Origin: DATFVA01 sp963832715
Lineage (GTDB): Bacteria; Bacteroidota; Ignavibacteria; Ignavibacteriales; Ignavibacteriaceae
DNA length: 64,000 nucleotides
Direction: 5' to 3'
Assembly: GCA_963832715.1 (NCBI GenBank)
Contig: CAWHVB010000010.1
Location: forward strand, 234,552-298,551
Below, piece by piece: positions 1 to 9,358 of the stretch. The first letter of the stretch is position 1; the number at the start of each line of letters is the position of its first letter. Under the pieces are notes generated by a model. The model was not told the DNA's origin, did no database searches, and saw only the letters and a program-made list of their open reading frames with translations. Position numbers and translations under genes: made by a program.

Positions 1-44
1 AAAATTGATTCTTTAAATTTCATTCTCAAAAGCTTTATCGATAA

Positions 45-1448
45 ATGACCAAACCTTGGGAAAAAATAATTGTTCTGCTTACTGATTTTCTTACCATCAA
101 TCTGGCGTTTATTATTTTCTTTAAGCTGAGGGTGGAGTCGGGGTGGTTCAGGCTGCTGGTGACGCCGGAGTTTTTTGTTCCGATGCTTATTATCTACTTC
201 TACTGGGTTATTATTTTTATGTTCGTGGGGATGTACCGCACCTGGTTTGCTGCTTCGCGATTTGATGAGATCTCTTCTCTTTTTAAGGCCTCTTTCTTCG
301 GAATCTTTATTCTTTTTATTATAATCTTTGTGGATGATTATGTTCACGGGGTAGCATCTGCTAACAGGATACTCATTTTCATCTACTGGGGATTATTTCT
401 GCTTCTGGTGGGCGGGGGAAGACTCATAATCAGAAGCGTTCAGCGGAATTTATTGGTTCAAGGTATAGGTAGAAAGAATGCTTTAATTATCGGGTTTAAT
501 AAGAAGGCTGTGGAGGTTGGGAAACAGCTTGATGAACATAAAGCACTTGGACTCGATGCGGTCGGCTACCTTGCTGTTAAAGAAACAAATGTCGGGAAAC
601 AGGAGAACGGAATTACTGTTATCGATTCTATTCATAATATTGAAAAAATCATCGACGAGAAAAATATTAAAGAGGTTATAATAGCGCTTGAAAGAGAGAA
701 TAATGATATTCTGATTGAAATTATAGGGAGGTGTGAACCTAAAAATGTAGGACTTAAGATTGTCCCCGATCTCTACGAAATTCTCAGTGGCCAGGCCAGA
801 ACTTCTCAGATCTACGGTATTCCTCTTATTGATATTATGCCTCAGCTGATGCCGGAATGGGAAAAGAGATTGAAGCGAGTTCTGGATGTTCTGATATCTT
901 TCATTATTCTTACTGTTTCGTTGCCCATAGTTATTCTGGCTGCAATTGCGATTAAGCTTGATAGTAAAGGTCCCGTTTTCTTTACCCAGGAAAGATGCGG
1001 AATGAACGGGGAACTTTTCCGGATGATCAAGTTTCGTTCAATGTTTGTTGACGCTGAAAAAAGAACGGGACCTGTGTGGTCAACAAAGGATGATCCGCGT
1101 ATCACGAGGGCTGGTAAAATAATAAGAAAGCTCAGAATTGATGAGATACCCCAGATGATAAATGTTCTCAAAGGTGAAATGAGTATGGTTGGCCCTCGTC
1201 CTGAGCGTCCTTTCTTCGTGGAAAAGCTGGCTGAAGAGATTCCATATTATAAAAGACGATTAAAAGTCCGTCCTGGTATTACCGGCTGGGCCCAGGTAAA
1301 ACACAAATATGATGAAAATATAGAGGATGTAAAGGTTAAATTAAGATATGATCTCTTTTATATAGAGAATATGTCCCTCCGTATGGATTTTAAAATCATT
1401 TTCCGTACTATTTTTGTTGTACTTTTTGGAAAGGGGCATTATAATTAG
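45..1448 (+). CDS. Polyprenyl glycosylphosphotransferase (sugar-1-phosphate transferase)
   Basis: This 467-aa inner-membrane enzyme probably starts exopolysaccharide or O-antigen assembly by moving a hexose-1-phosphate from a nucleotide sugar to undecaprenyl phosphate. Four hydrophobic helices lie in the first ~130 residues. A Rossmann-like CoA_binding_3 region follows (~140-260), then a further membrane helix (~285-305) and the catalytic domain. That domain shows all family landmarks: KRVLDV (~276), FFTQERCG (~311), KFRSM (~328), SMVGPRPERP (~380) and PGITGWAQV (~410). Length is normal for the WbaP/WcaJ type. The ATG at 45 has no Shine-Dalgarno, as is common in Bacteroidota. It leads a same-strand run of glycosyltransferases. 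The sugar donor cannot be read from sequence. Confidence 0.93.
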   Translation: MTKPWEKIIVLLTDFLTINLAFIIFFKLRVESGWFRLLVTPEFFVPMLIIYFYWVIIFMFVGMYRTWFAASRFDEISSLFKASFFGIFILFIIIFVDDYVHGVASANRILIFIYWGLFLLLVGGGRLIIRSVQRNLLVQGIGRKNALIIGFNKKAVEVGKQLDEHKALGLDAVGYLAVKETNVGKQENGITVIDSIHNIEKIIDEKNIKEVIIALERENNDILIEIIGRCEPKNVGLKIVPDLYEILSGQARTSQIYGIPLIDIMPQLMPEWEKRLKRVLDVLISFIILTVSLPIVILAAIAIKLDSKGPVFFTQERCGMNGELFRMIKFRSMFVDAEKRTGPVWSTKDDPRITRAGKIIRKLRIDEIPQMINVLKGEMSMVGPRPERPFFVEKLAEEIPYYKRRLKVRPGITGWAQVKHKYDENIEDVKVKLRYDLFYIENMSLRMDFKIIFRTIFVVLFGKGHYN

Positions 1449-1495
1449 GGCTATGAAATTAAAAATTTCCCTTCCCATATTCATTTAACAGCAAT

Positions 1496-2215
1496 ATGCC
1501 AGAAAAAACGCTTGTAATTACACCGACGTATAATGAAATGGATAATATAAGCAGGCTTATCCCTTTACTTCTGGACAGCTACAGCGACCTTGACATACTG
1601 GTTATTGATGATAATTCTCCCGACGGAACCGGAGATTATATTGAAGGGTTATCCAAACAGGAGCCAAGAATTAAAATGATCCGCCGCAGCAGGAAACTTG
1701 GTCTTGGTACTGCCTACATTGCCGGGTTCAAATATGCACTGCAGCACGATTATGATTATGTCTTTGAAATGGATGCTGATTTTTCGCACGACCCAAAAGA
1801 AATCAGGAACTTCCTTGAGGCTGTTAAAAAATACGACCTTGTTCTGGGCAGCCGGTATGTCAGGGGGGTTAACGTAATAAACTGGCCGATGAGACGGCTT
1901 TTATTGAGCTATTTTGCGAATAAGTACACAAGGTTTATTACAGGGATGCCGATACAGGATGCTACCGGAGGTTTCAAATGTTTCAGAAAAAGTGTACTTG
2001 AATCAATAAACCTTGACAAGATAAGATCCAATGGATATGCTTTCCAGATTGAGATGACTTTCAAAGCATGGAAAAAAGGATTTAAAGTAGGTGAAATACC
2101 TATCATATTTGTCGACCGTGTTAAGGGAACATCAAAAATGTCTAGGAAGATTGTAAGAGAAGCTATATTTATGGTCTGGAAACTTAGAATAAGAAGTGCC
2201 TTAGGTATTCTTTAA
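1496..2215 (+). CDS. Polyprenol monophosphomannose synthase (DPM1-like GT2)
   Basis: A 239-aa family-2 glycosyltransferase close to dolichyl/polyprenyl-phosphate mannose synthases, which make lipid-linked mannose for GT39-type transferases. The N-terminus has the nucleotide-binding start TPTYNEMDN and VIDDNSPDGT. The metal-binding DxD is in EMDADFSHDP (~92), followed by GSRYVRG and the family segment DATGGFKCFRK (~155). No C-terminal membrane helices are present, so it is the short catalytic-only form. It follows the sugar transferase by 47 nt. A possible user of its product, the GT39-TPR protein at 30273, lies in the same window, but that link is inference. Confidence 0.9.
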   Translation: MPEKTLVITPTYNEMDNISRLIPLLLDSYSDLDILVIDDNSPDGTGDYIEGLSKQEPRIKMIRRSRKLGLGTAYIAGFKYALQHDYDYVFEMDADFSHDPKEIRNFLEAVKKYDLVLGSRYVRGVNVINWPMRRLLLSYFANKYTRFITGMPIQDATGGFKCFRKSVLESINLDKIRSNGYAFQIEMTFKAWKKGFKVGEIPIIFVDRVKGTSKMSRKIVREAIFMVWKLRIRSALGIL

Positions 2216-2226
2216 AGAGGCTTGAA

Positions 2227-4209
2227 TTGGATCTCTCCATCATCACTGTAAATTATAACGTAAAAGAATTCTTACAAAACCTTATCCACTCTATCCATAA
2301 AGCCGCCGGAAGCCTCAGTTATGAAATTATAATCATAGATAATGCCTCATCCGACGGAAGTGCTGATTTTATTTCTGATAAATTTCCTGAAGTCAAACTA
2401 ATTGCTAATGATAAAAACCTGGGCTTCGGCAAAGCAAATAACCAGGGATTGAAAATTGCTGAAGGTAAATTCATTCTGCTTATCAATCCTGATGCGATTG
2501 TCAGCGAAGATACTTTCACAAAAATGATTGGTTTTTTCGAAAGTCATCCTACAGTCGGCCTGGCAGGCTGTAAAATATTAAACCCCGACGGAACGCTTCA
2601 GCTTGCCTGCAGAAGGAGTTTCCCGGGTCCCTGGACTTCATTCTGCAAAGTTACCGGCTTAAGCAGCCTTTTCCCCGATTCGAGGTTATTCGCAAGATAT
2701 AATCTGACCTATAAAGATGAAAATGAATCTTATGAGGTAGATGCTATTTCCGGATCATTTATGATGATGAGAAAGGAAGTTTATGAAAATACCGGGGGAT
2801 TTGATGAAGATTATTTTATGTACGGCGAGGACCTGGATCTCTGCTACCGTATACAGCAGGCAGGCTATAAGGTTTATTATGTTCACGAAACTCAGATTAT
2901 TCATTACAAGGGAGAAAGCACCAGACGAAGCAGTCTTGATGAAACGAAATTTTTCTATGATGCAATGCATCTGTTTGTGAAAAAGCATTTGTCAAGTTCA
3001 CTGCTGGTTCAGTTTATACTTCGAACAGCAATTGGTATAAGAAAAATATTGTCGTTTTTGGGTAAGAGAAAATTGATTTTTCTTGCCATTATTCTGGATT
3101 TCATTTTCTTTGACATTTCTCTTATAATATCTGAATCGATTTATCAGTCTATCAGAACCTGGAGAGGCTTCCCTCAGTTCAGTTTTCCCATTGTCTTTAC
3201 GATACCTGCTCTTTCATACATACTTGTTGCTTCGGTATACGGGGTATACAGAAGAGAGAGTTTATCCATTTTAAAGACATTAGCTGCCAGCTTCACCAGT
3301 TTCTTCATTGTTTCTTCGCTAACATTTTTCTTCAAAGATTTTGCATACAGCAGGGCGATCGTAATTATTACTTATGTTTTGTTGTTTGTAATGCTTGTAC
3401 TATGGCGGGTAATTCTGAAAATAGGATTTAAAGTAGGTGTGAAAAGGGATTTATATCTTAGAAGGAGAACTTTGATAGTAGGTATAAATGAAGCCGCGGT
3501 TAAGATTGCGGATACTCTGAAGTCGAAACAAACTGACTATCATACCATCGCGGGTTTAATCAGTCAGACTCCAAAAGATATTGGTAAAAAATTCGGTGAA
3601 TGGGAAGTAGTAGGCAGTATAGAAAATATAATTAAAGTTATCCGTGAAAAGGGAATAGACGAAGTAATTTTTTCTCCGCAGGAGCTTTCATACTCTCAGA
3701 TGATGTCAATAGTCTCAGACAGTCAAAATGAAAATACCGAATTTAAAATTATCGGGAATAACCTTGATTTTCTGATTGGCAAAGCCTCTGTTTCTGTTCT
3801 TGATGAAATTCCACTTATTGGAATAAAATACAATATTACTAACCCGGTTATGAAGTTTTTCAAAGCTTTATTCGATTATACTCTTGCTTTGTTTGTTTTG
3901 TTTTTAGTCTATCCTTTCATATATTTGACCGCGAAACTTAGTTCCCGCAATTCTGATTTTAGTCAGTTTATCCTGAAAGTTCCCTCTGTCCTTTCGGGGA
4001 GAATGAGTTTTGTTGGACCTCAAAATCCATCCGGATACAAAGATCTTTATCTGGGGAAAAAAGGACTGACAGGATTGTGGTTTATAGAAAATGTTGAGAA
4101 AAAAGATGAGGAAAAACTTGATATTCTTTACGCAAAGAATCAGAATATCTGGTTTGATCTCGAAATTCTGGCTAAATCATTAAACAAAATGTTGACAAGA
4201 CGTTCCTGA
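2227..4209 (+). CDS. Fusion of GT2 rhamnosyltransferase-like domain to a degenerate glycosylphosphotransferase
   Basis: The TTG start at 2227 sits 7 nt after an AAAGAGG ribosome site. Residues 1-~245 are a WbbL-type GT2 domain: IITVNYNV, IDNASSDGS, NLGFGKANNQG, NPDA (metal site) and EDLDLCYRIQQAGYKV. Four hydrophobic helices (~283-395) follow, then a Rossmann-like region (~412-535) starting RRRTLIVGINEAA, as in polyprenyl glycosylphosphotransferases. The C-terminus keeps a hydrophobic helix (~545-575) and the remnant SGRMSFVGPQNPSG...GLTGLW. The catalytic FxQxRxG and KFRSM segments are missing, and GPRPE has become GPQNPS. The first domain is probably an active rhamnosyl- or glycosyltransferase. 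The second is probably a membrane anchor or partner-binding module, not an enzyme. The downstream gene begins 1 nt after the stop. Confidence 0.82.
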   Translation: MDLSIITVNYNVKEFLQNLIHSIHKAAGSLSYEIIIIDNASSDGSADFISDKFPEVKLIANDKNLGFGKANNQGLKIAEGKFILLINPDAIVSEDTFTKMIGFFESHPTVGLAGCKILNPDGTLQLACRRSFPGPWTSFCKVTGLSSLFPDSRLFARYNLTYKDENESYEVDAISGSFMMMRKEVYENTGGFDEDYFMYGEDLDLCYRIQQAGYKVYYVHETQIIHYKGESTRRSSLDETKFFYDAMHLFVKKHLSSSLLVQFILRTAIGIRKILSFLGKRKLIFLAIILDFIFFDISLIISESIYQSIRTWRGFPQFSFPIVFTIPALSYILVASVYGVYRRESLSILKTLAASFTSFFIVSSLTFFFKDFAYSRAIVIITYVLLFVMLVLWRVILKIGFKVGVKRDLYLRRRTLIVGINEAAVKIADTLKSKQTDYHTIAGLISQTPKDIGKKFGEWEVVGSIENIIKVIREKGIDEVIFSPQELSYSQMMSIVSDSQNENTEFKIIGNNLDFLIGKASVSVLDEIPLIGIKYNITNPVMKFFKALFDYTLALFVLFLVYPFIYLTAKLSSRNSDFSQFILKVPSVLSGRMSFVGPQNPSGYKDLYLGKKGLTGLWFIENVEKKDEEKLDILYAKNQNIWFDLEILAKSLNKMLTRRS

Positions 4210-4210
4210 C

Positions 4211-5161
4211 ATGGCTAAGACAATATTAGATTTTGAAAAACCGATACATGAGCTTGAGTCACGCCTTGAGGAGATGAAGAAGTATTCAGATAAGATGGAT
4301 ATTGCAAAGGAGATTGTTAAACTTGAAGATAAGGTTAGACAATTGAAAGAAGGCATTTACAAGGATCTTACCAGGTGGCAGAGAGTTCAGCTTGCAAGAC
4401 ACCCCGACAGACCTTTTACCCTCGATTATATTTACGGGATGACAAATAATTTTATCGAACTTCATGGGGACAGAAATTATAAGGACGATAAAGCGATCGT
4501 TGGAGGACTTGCGGAGCTTGATGAATTTAAGGTGATGATAATCGGTCATCAAAAAGGGAGGGATACTAAATCAAATCTCTACAGAAACTTCGGAATGCCG
4601 AATCCTGAGGGTTACCGTAAAGCTATGCGTCTTATGATGCTTGCTGAGAAGTTTAATAAACCTGTTATAACAATGATTGATACACCCGGGGCCTATCCCG
4701 GAATAGAAGCTGAAGAAAGAGGACAGGCTGAAGCTATAGCAAGGAATCTTTTCGGAATGAGCCGACTTACGGTTCCGATTATTGTTGTTATAATCGGGGA
4801 GGGTGCAAGCGGCGGGGCTCTTGGTATAGGAGTCGGCGACAGGATACTTATGCTTGAGAATTGCTGGTATTCGGTTATTTCACCTGAATCTTGTTCCAGC
4901 ATTCTCTGGAGAAGCTGGGATTATAAGGAACAGGCGGCGGAAGCTCTTAGGCTGACTGCACCAGATCTGCTCGAGCAGAAAATAATCGACAGGATAGTTC
5001 CAGAACCCACAGGAGGGGCTCATACTAATCACCAGGCTATGGCAGATACACTCAAAGGTATCCTTAAAGAGGAACTTGCTGCTTTAGTTAAGATTAAACC
5101 TGAAAAGCTCGTCCAGGGGCGACTCGAAAAATTCGGTAAGATGGGAGCTTATACCGAGTAG
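4211..5161 (+). CDS. accA: Acetyl-CoA carboxylase carboxyltransferase subunit alpha
   Basis: A 316-aa protein matching AccA over its full usual length. With AccD it transfers the carboxyl group from biotin-BCCP to acetyl-CoA in the first step of fatty-acid synthesis. The N-terminal helical segment (LDFEKPIHELESRLEEM) is followed by RHPDRPFTLDYI, FMELHGDR-like NNFIELHGDR, the crotonase-fold core with GHQKGRDTKSN, MIDTPGAYPGIEAEERGQ, and the oxyanion-hole region GEGASGGALGIGVGD. SPESCSSILWR is also diagnostic. It sits 1 nt after the GT2 fusion gene and is probably co-transcribed. accD is not in the window, so the two subunits are unlinked here. Confidence 0.96.
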   Translation: MAKTILDFEKPIHELESRLEEMKKYSDKMDIAKEIVKLEDKVRQLKEGIYKDLTRWQRVQLARHPDRPFTLDYIYGMTNNFIELHGDRNYKDDKAIVGGLAELDEFKVMIIGHQKGRDTKSNLYRNFGMPNPEGYRKAMRLMMLAEKFNKPVITMIDTPGAYPGIEAEERGQAEAIARNLFGMSRLTVPIIVVIIGEGASGGALGIGVGDRILMLENCWYSVISPESCSSILWRSWDYKEQAAEALRLTAPDLLEQKIIDRIVPEPTGGAHTNHQAMADTLKGILKEELAALVKIKPEKLVQGRLEKFGKMGAYTE

Positions 5162-5396
5162 CAAATCAGTTTCAAATTTCCTTTTTTACTCCTGTTTAGT
5201 ATTCACACTTATGTTTCAGTATAGTTATAATTAGTTCAAATTAAGACAGGCACAGACAGCTTTCCAGGATTGTCGATTAGCGGGGCAGGATGGGGGTAGT
5301 ACCGTAGTTTCAACACGGACAGATGAAATATGAGCTCCCAAAATTCCATCATACTTTTCTTTTTTATAACTTTGCTTTATAAATTACTGATATAAA
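5162..5396. other. Intergenic region, accA to thioesterase
   Basis: A 235-bp gap. The middle (~5270-5330) is more G+C-rich than its surroundings and contains runs such as GCGGGGCAGGATGGGGG. No RNA gene or ORF is recognised. A likely promoter element lies near its right end and is listed separately. Confidence 0.4.
5367..5374 (+). promoter_or_regulatory. Bacteroidota-type -7 promoter element
   Basis: TAACTTTG fits the TAnnTTTG -7 consensus of the Bacteroidota primary sigma factor. It is 22 nt upstream of the ATG at 5397, which would give a short 5' UTR. No convincing -33 TTG element was found at the right distance, so this is tentative. Confidence 0.35.
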
Positions 5397-5780
5397 ATGC
5401 TGATACATAAAACTGATATTCGTGTCCGGTATGCAGATACCGACCAGATGAAGTACGTCTATAATGGGAAATATTTTGAGTACTTCGAAGTAGGCCGTAC
5501 AGAGATGATGCGTGAGCATGGACTTCCTTACAGTATGATAGAGAAGAGCGGTTACCAGATGCCGGTACGGGAAGCTGTATTAAAATTCAAAAACCCGGCA
5601 TTTTATGATGAACTGCTTGAAGTTGAAACGAGAGTTGAAAACCTTCCGGAATTAAAGGTGCATATTGATCATACCATCAGAAGTAAGGACAGAGATATTA
5701 TCATTGTTGAAGGATATATTGTCCTGGTGTTCATCAATATGGCAACTAGAAAGCCGGTCAGACCCCCTGAATTCTTTTAA
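5397..5780 (+). CDS. Hotdog-fold acyl-CoA thioesterase (YbgC/FadM type)
   Basis: A 127-aa single hotdog domain. The start region RVRYADTDQMKYVYNGKYF contains the 4-hydroxybenzoyl-CoA thioesterase signature, with the catalytic Asp in the YADTDQM segment. It is followed by YFEVGRTEMMREHG, and the central helix and strands are intact. Such enzymes hydrolyse acyl-CoA thioesters; the substrate cannot be told from sequence. The usual Gly/His after the Asp is replaced (DTDQMKYVYNG for the commoner DxxGHVNN), a pattern seen in many Bacteroidota copies. It has its own upstream region and precedes nadC by 28 nt. Confidence 0.86.
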   Translation: MLIHKTDIRVRYADTDQMKYVYNGKYFEYFEVGRTEMMREHGLPYSMIEKSGYQMPVREAVLKFKNPAFYDELLEVETRVENLPELKVHIDHTIRSKDRDIIIVEGYIVLVFINMATRKPVRPPEFF

Positions 5781-5808
5781 AAGCAGTAAAGAAACATTTT
5801 GAGATGGT

Positions 5809-6654
5809 ATGATGACTGATTCTATTAAAGAAATAATTAAACGAGCACTTGAAGAGGATATAAAAACTGGCGATATAACAACCCTGGCTACTATTCCTGA
5901 AAATAAGACGGCGGCTGCAGAATTTCTTGTAAAACAGGATGGAGTACTTGCAGGATTTGAAATAGCTGAAGCCTGCTTTAAGGAATTTGACCCGAAAGTT
6001 CTCTTTACTAAATATTATTCCGATGGCGATAAGGTTTTAGCCGGATCGATCTGTGCCATAGTAGAAGGAAATGCAAGGTCAATACTTACAGTTGAGAGGA
6101 CAGCCCTGAATTTCTTTCAGAGGATGAGCGGGATAGCCTCGCTGGCTCATCAGTTTAATGAAAAGATCAGGTATACCAGGGCTAAGTTAATTGATACAAG
6201 GAAGACGGCTCCGGGTTTAAGAGAAATCGACAAACTTGCAGTAAAGCTAAGCGGCGCGGAGAATCACAGGATGGGTTTATATGATATGTTCCTGATTAAG
6301 GACAACCATATTGAAGTTGCTGGATCAATTACCAATGCTGTAAAAGCGTGCCGAGAGTGGAGAAAGAAAAATGATGAGGGGCTTAAGATTGAAGTCGAGA
6401 CTAAAAATCTTGCTGAAGTAAAGGAAGCGCTGCAATGTGATGTTGATGTAATAATGCTGGATAATTTTAAGATGGAAATGATGAGAGAAGCCGTGAAGAT
6501 CATCAACGGAAAATGCAAAGTGGAAGCTTCAGGAATGGTAAACCTTGATACCGTCAAAGAAATTGCTGAAACAGGAGTTGACTACATTTCAGCAGGCGCA
6601 CTCACTCACAGCGTTAAAGCTCTTGATATCTCACTTAATATAAAGATGAGATAA
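5809..6654 (+). CDS. nadC: Nicotinate-nucleotide pyrophosphorylase (carboxylating)
   Basis: A 281-aa quinolinate phosphoribosyltransferase, which makes nicotinate mononucleotide from quinolinate and PRPP in de novo NAD synthesis. The family segments are all present: ALEEDIKTGDITT at the N-terminus, VERTALNFFQRMSGIAS (~100), DTRKTAPGLREIDKLAV (~128), GAENHRMGLYDMFLIKDNH (~148), VEVETK-like KIEVETKNL, VIMLDNF, and EASGMVNLD near the C-terminus. Two ATG codons (5809, 5812) are in frame and cannot be separated. nadA and nadB are not in the window. The flippase gene begins 6 nt downstream. Confidence 0.95.
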   Translation: MMTDSIKEIIKRALEEDIKTGDITTLATIPENKTAAAEFLVKQDGVLAGFEIAEACFKEFDPKVLFTKYYSDGDKVLAGSICAIVEGNARSILTVERTALNFFQRMSGIASLAHQFNEKIRYTRAKLIDTRKTAPGLREIDKLAVKLSGAENHRMGLYDMFLIKDNHIEVAGSITNAVKACREWRKKNDEGLKIEVETKNLAEVKEALQCDVDVIMLDNFKMEMMREAVKIINGKCKVEASGMVNLDTVKEIAETGVDYISAGALTHSVKALDISLNIKMR

Positions 6655-6660
6655 CCCCTG

Positions 6661-8133
6661 ATGATTTTCGATAAACTTAAAGAACTTACGAAGGATACCG
6701 CCATTTACGGTATAAGTACAATGGTGGGCAGGTTCCTTACTTTTCTGCTTGTTCCTTTTTACACTCATGTCTTTTCCGAAGCCGAATTCGGTATTTATAC
6801 CAACTTTTATTCTTTCATAATGATCTTTAATATTTTCTTTATCTACGGAATGGATGCTGCATACCTTAAATATGCCAGCGTACCCAAGATCGGAGATGAA
6901 AAGGATAATTTTTCGACACCTTATCTGTCGGTATTCGGAGCAGGCATTCTGCTTTCATTTTTTATCCTGCTTTTTAGAAATATAGTCTATACGGGATTTG
7001 ATCTGCCCTATACTTCGATGCATCTTATCTATTACGTTGTTCCAATCATGTTTGTGGATGCAATTTGTGTAATCCCTTTTTTGAAACTCCGGCTGCAGCG
7101 CAGAGCAAAAAGATTTGCAGCTTTCAAGCTGATCAATATTATCGTCAATGTTGTTTTGAATCTTTTTCTTATCCTGAAATTGAAGTGGGGAATTGAAGCT
7201 GTTTTTGTAAGCAACCTTGCTTCCTCACTTGTTTCATTCGTTCTGACTTTTCCGATGGTTTTGAACAATATAAAGTTGAAAATAAATACTGTATTATTAA
7301 AGAGACTACTAAAATTCGGGATACCTTATCTTCCGGCTGCGCTTGCATCGATGCTCGTACAGGGAATTGACAAACCGATTCTCAGTCATCTGACCGACCT
7401 TTCCACCGTCGGCGTTTATGGAGCGAATTACAAGCTCGGAATCTTTATGATGCTTTTTGTAAGTATGTTTCAATACGCATGGCAGCCTTTCTTTTTGCAG
7501 AATGCAGAGGAAAAAAATGCCAAAGAGTTATTTTCGAAAGTACTGACGTATTTTACAATAGCTTCAAGTATGATCCTTATAGTCGTTTCACTGTTTATCA
7601 GCGATATTGTTAAGATTAACTTTTTCGGTCATACTATAATCCAAAAAGATTTCTGGAGCGGACTGAGCATTGTGCCCGTCATTCTGTTTGGTTATATGTT
7701 TAACGGACTTTATGTGATTTTCACCGCGGGTATTTTTATTGAGGAGAAGAGCATATACGTCCCATTCATAACAGGTCTGGGTGCCGCAGTAAACATCGGA
7801 GTCAATTTTGCTCTCATCCCTACAATGGGTATGATGGGAGCTGCCATCGCAACACTTGCGGCCTATTTTGCAATGGCTTTAAGCCTGTACGTAGTTACTC
7901 AGAAATTTTATAAAATTTCATACGAGCTTTTCAAACTCAGCAAGATATTTTTAGCTATTCTTGCATCAGGTGCAGTGTATTATTATCTCTATTACACCGA
8001 TCATTTATTATTTATTTATAAAGTTCTGCTGCTTGTTGTCTTTTCTCTTTTTCTTTATTTATTTGTTTTTGAAAAAAAGGAGATTGATTTTCTCCGTACT
8101 AGGCTGGCTGCCTTAAAACAGAACAGGAGTTAA
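6661..8133 (+). CDS. Polysaccharide flippase (Wzx-like, MOP superfamily)
   Basis: A 490-aa polytopic membrane protein with about 12-14 hydrophobic helices spread over its length. The N-terminus (KDTAIYGISTMVGRFLTFLLVPFYT) is the typical start of oligosaccharide flippases of the Polysacc_synt family, and the central LLKRLLKFGIPYLPAALASM also fits. Such proteins move lipid-linked oligosaccharide units across the inner membrane. Together with the glycosyltransferases at 45-4209 it suggests a surface polysaccharide pathway. The stop codon abuts the dut start directly, so the two genes are probably translationally coupled. Confidence 0.88.
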   Translation: MIFDKLKELTKDTAIYGISTMVGRFLTFLLVPFYTHVFSEAEFGIYTNFYSFIMIFNIFFIYGMDAAYLKYASVPKIGDEKDNFSTPYLSVFGAGILLSFFILLFRNIVYTGFDLPYTSMHLIYYVVPIMFVDAICVIPFLKLRLQRRAKRFAAFKLINIIVNVVLNLFLILKLKWGIEAVFVSNLASSLVSFVLTFPMVLNNIKLKINTVLLKRLLKFGIPYLPAALASMLVQGIDKPILSHLTDLSTVGVYGANYKLGIFMMLFVSMFQYAWQPFFLQNAEEKNAKELFSKVLTYFTIASSMILIVVSLFISDIVKINFFGHTIIQKDFWSGLSIVPVILFGYMFNGLYVIFTAGIFIEEKSIYVPFITGLGAAVNIGVNFALIPTMGMMGAAIATLAAYFAMALSLYVVTQKFYKISYELFKLSKIFLAILASGAVYYYLYYTDHLLFIYKVLLLVVFSLFLYLFVFEKKEIDFLRTRLAALKQNRS

Positions 8134-8595
8134 ATGGAATCTGAGAATATTATCATTAAAGTTAAAAGACTTGAAACCGGGTTTGAAGATGTCGAACTGC
8201 CGCACTACACAACGCATGGAAGCGCCGGAATGGACGTGCGTGCAGCTGTGGAAATGGAACTGATACTTAAGGCGGGAGAGATAGGACTTGTCCCGACCAA
8301 CCTTGTAGTCGAAATTCCTGAGGGCTTTGAAATACAAGTACGGCCAAGAAGTGGACTGGCGGTTAAACATGGTATTGGGATTCTGAATTCACCCGGCACA
8401 ATTGATTCTGATTACCGCGGCGAGATTAAAATTATAATGATAAATTTCAGCAAAGAGGATTTCGTAATAAACCGCGGTGACAGGATAGCCCAGCTTGTAT
8501 TATCCAAAGTTTACCGCGCAGGTCTTGAAGAGAACTCTGATCTGTTGAAGACCAAAAGGGGAGAGGGAGGCTTCGGTCATACCGGCAAAGAGTGA
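8134..8595 (+). CDS. dut: dUTP diphosphatase
   Basis: A 153-aa trimeric-type dUTPase that hydrolyses dUTP to dUMP and keeps uracil out of DNA. All five conserved motifs can be read: I GSAGMDVRA, II PRSGLAVKHG, III GTIDSDYRGEI with the catalytic Asp and following Tyr, IV RGDRIAQLV, and V near the C-terminus RGEGGFGHTG. Length is normal. The ATG follows the flippase stop with no gap. Confidence 0.96.
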   Translation: MESENIIIKVKRLETGFEDVELPHYTTHGSAGMDVRAAVEMELILKAGEIGLVPTNLVVEIPEGFEIQVRPRSGLAVKHGIGILNSPGTIDSDYRGEIKIIMINFSKEDFVINRGDRIAQLVLSKVYRAGLEENSDLLKTKRGEGGFGHTGKE

Positions 8596-8667
8596 TCATA
8601 TTGATTTTCATATAAAAATTATTTTAGTTTAATTTTAAAAGTATTCAAAGCATCAATCGGGGCCGCA

Positions 8668-9222
8668 ATGAAAAAAAAATTATCACTTCTTTGTGCTTTT
8701 TTCTTCCTTTTTTGCTATAACACTTACTCACAACAGATCAATGTGGGTTTTAAAGTTGAAATCCTTAAGTTTTATTTAACTGAACCAACACTTTCCCGGG
8801 CGGACGTCCATTTGTTAACTCCCTTATCAGGCGGTTTTCTAAAAACGGGGATTCTTTTTTTTGATAAATTAGAGTTTGAACTTGATGGAGGTTATCAATT
8901 AGGAGACGACTTTGCGGGAGTAGAGACTTCATTTCTTACCAAATATTGGTTCCGGGATAATATCTCTCTTTTTATAACTTATCTAAATCATCAGAATGAT
9001 GGTCATGAAGGAACAGGGTCGGGTACATCCAATTATACTTATAACTTTTTTGGTGCAGGTGCAGAGCTGAAATCGTCAAAATTATTCAGCGCAGATCTGG
9101 CCTTTTATTACCCTGTCGGTGAAAGAGGTTTTAATTATGAATATTTTGGGGATGAGGTGGTAAATACTTCTCACATGGGCCTGCTGGTAAGACTTGGATT
9201 TATATTTAGTTTTTATCCGTGA
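8668..9222 (+). CDS. Predicted small outer-membrane beta-barrel protein
   Basis: A 184-aa protein with a clear signal peptide (MKKKLSLLCAFFFLFCYNTYSQ, cleavage near residue 22). The remainder alternates hydrophobic and polar residues in short strands and ends in aromatic-rich FIFSFYP, which is typical of outer-membrane barrels. I do not recognise a specific family. It stands alone between dut and dnaE, with AT-rich gaps of 72 and 136 nt. No partner is suggested by context. Confidence 0.6.
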   Translation: MKKKLSLLCAFFFLFCYNTYSQQINVGFKVEILKFYLTEPTLSRADVHLLTPLSGGFLKTGILFFDKLEFELDGGYQLGDDFAGVETSFLTKYWFRDNISLFITYLNHQNDGHEGTGSGTSNYTYNFFGAGAELKSSKLFSADLAFYYPVGERGFNYEYFGDEVVNTSHMGLLVRLGFIFSFYP

Positions 9223-9358
9223 TCCATCTTTCTTAAAAATTAATAAAAAATCTAAATTATTTTTTCACCTTGCGTAATCCCGCAAAAAAGTTCCCGGAAT
9301 TTTTTTAACTTGCGTTCAGTAAAAATCTAATCTCTGCCACCAGGAAATTCTTTTTTTC

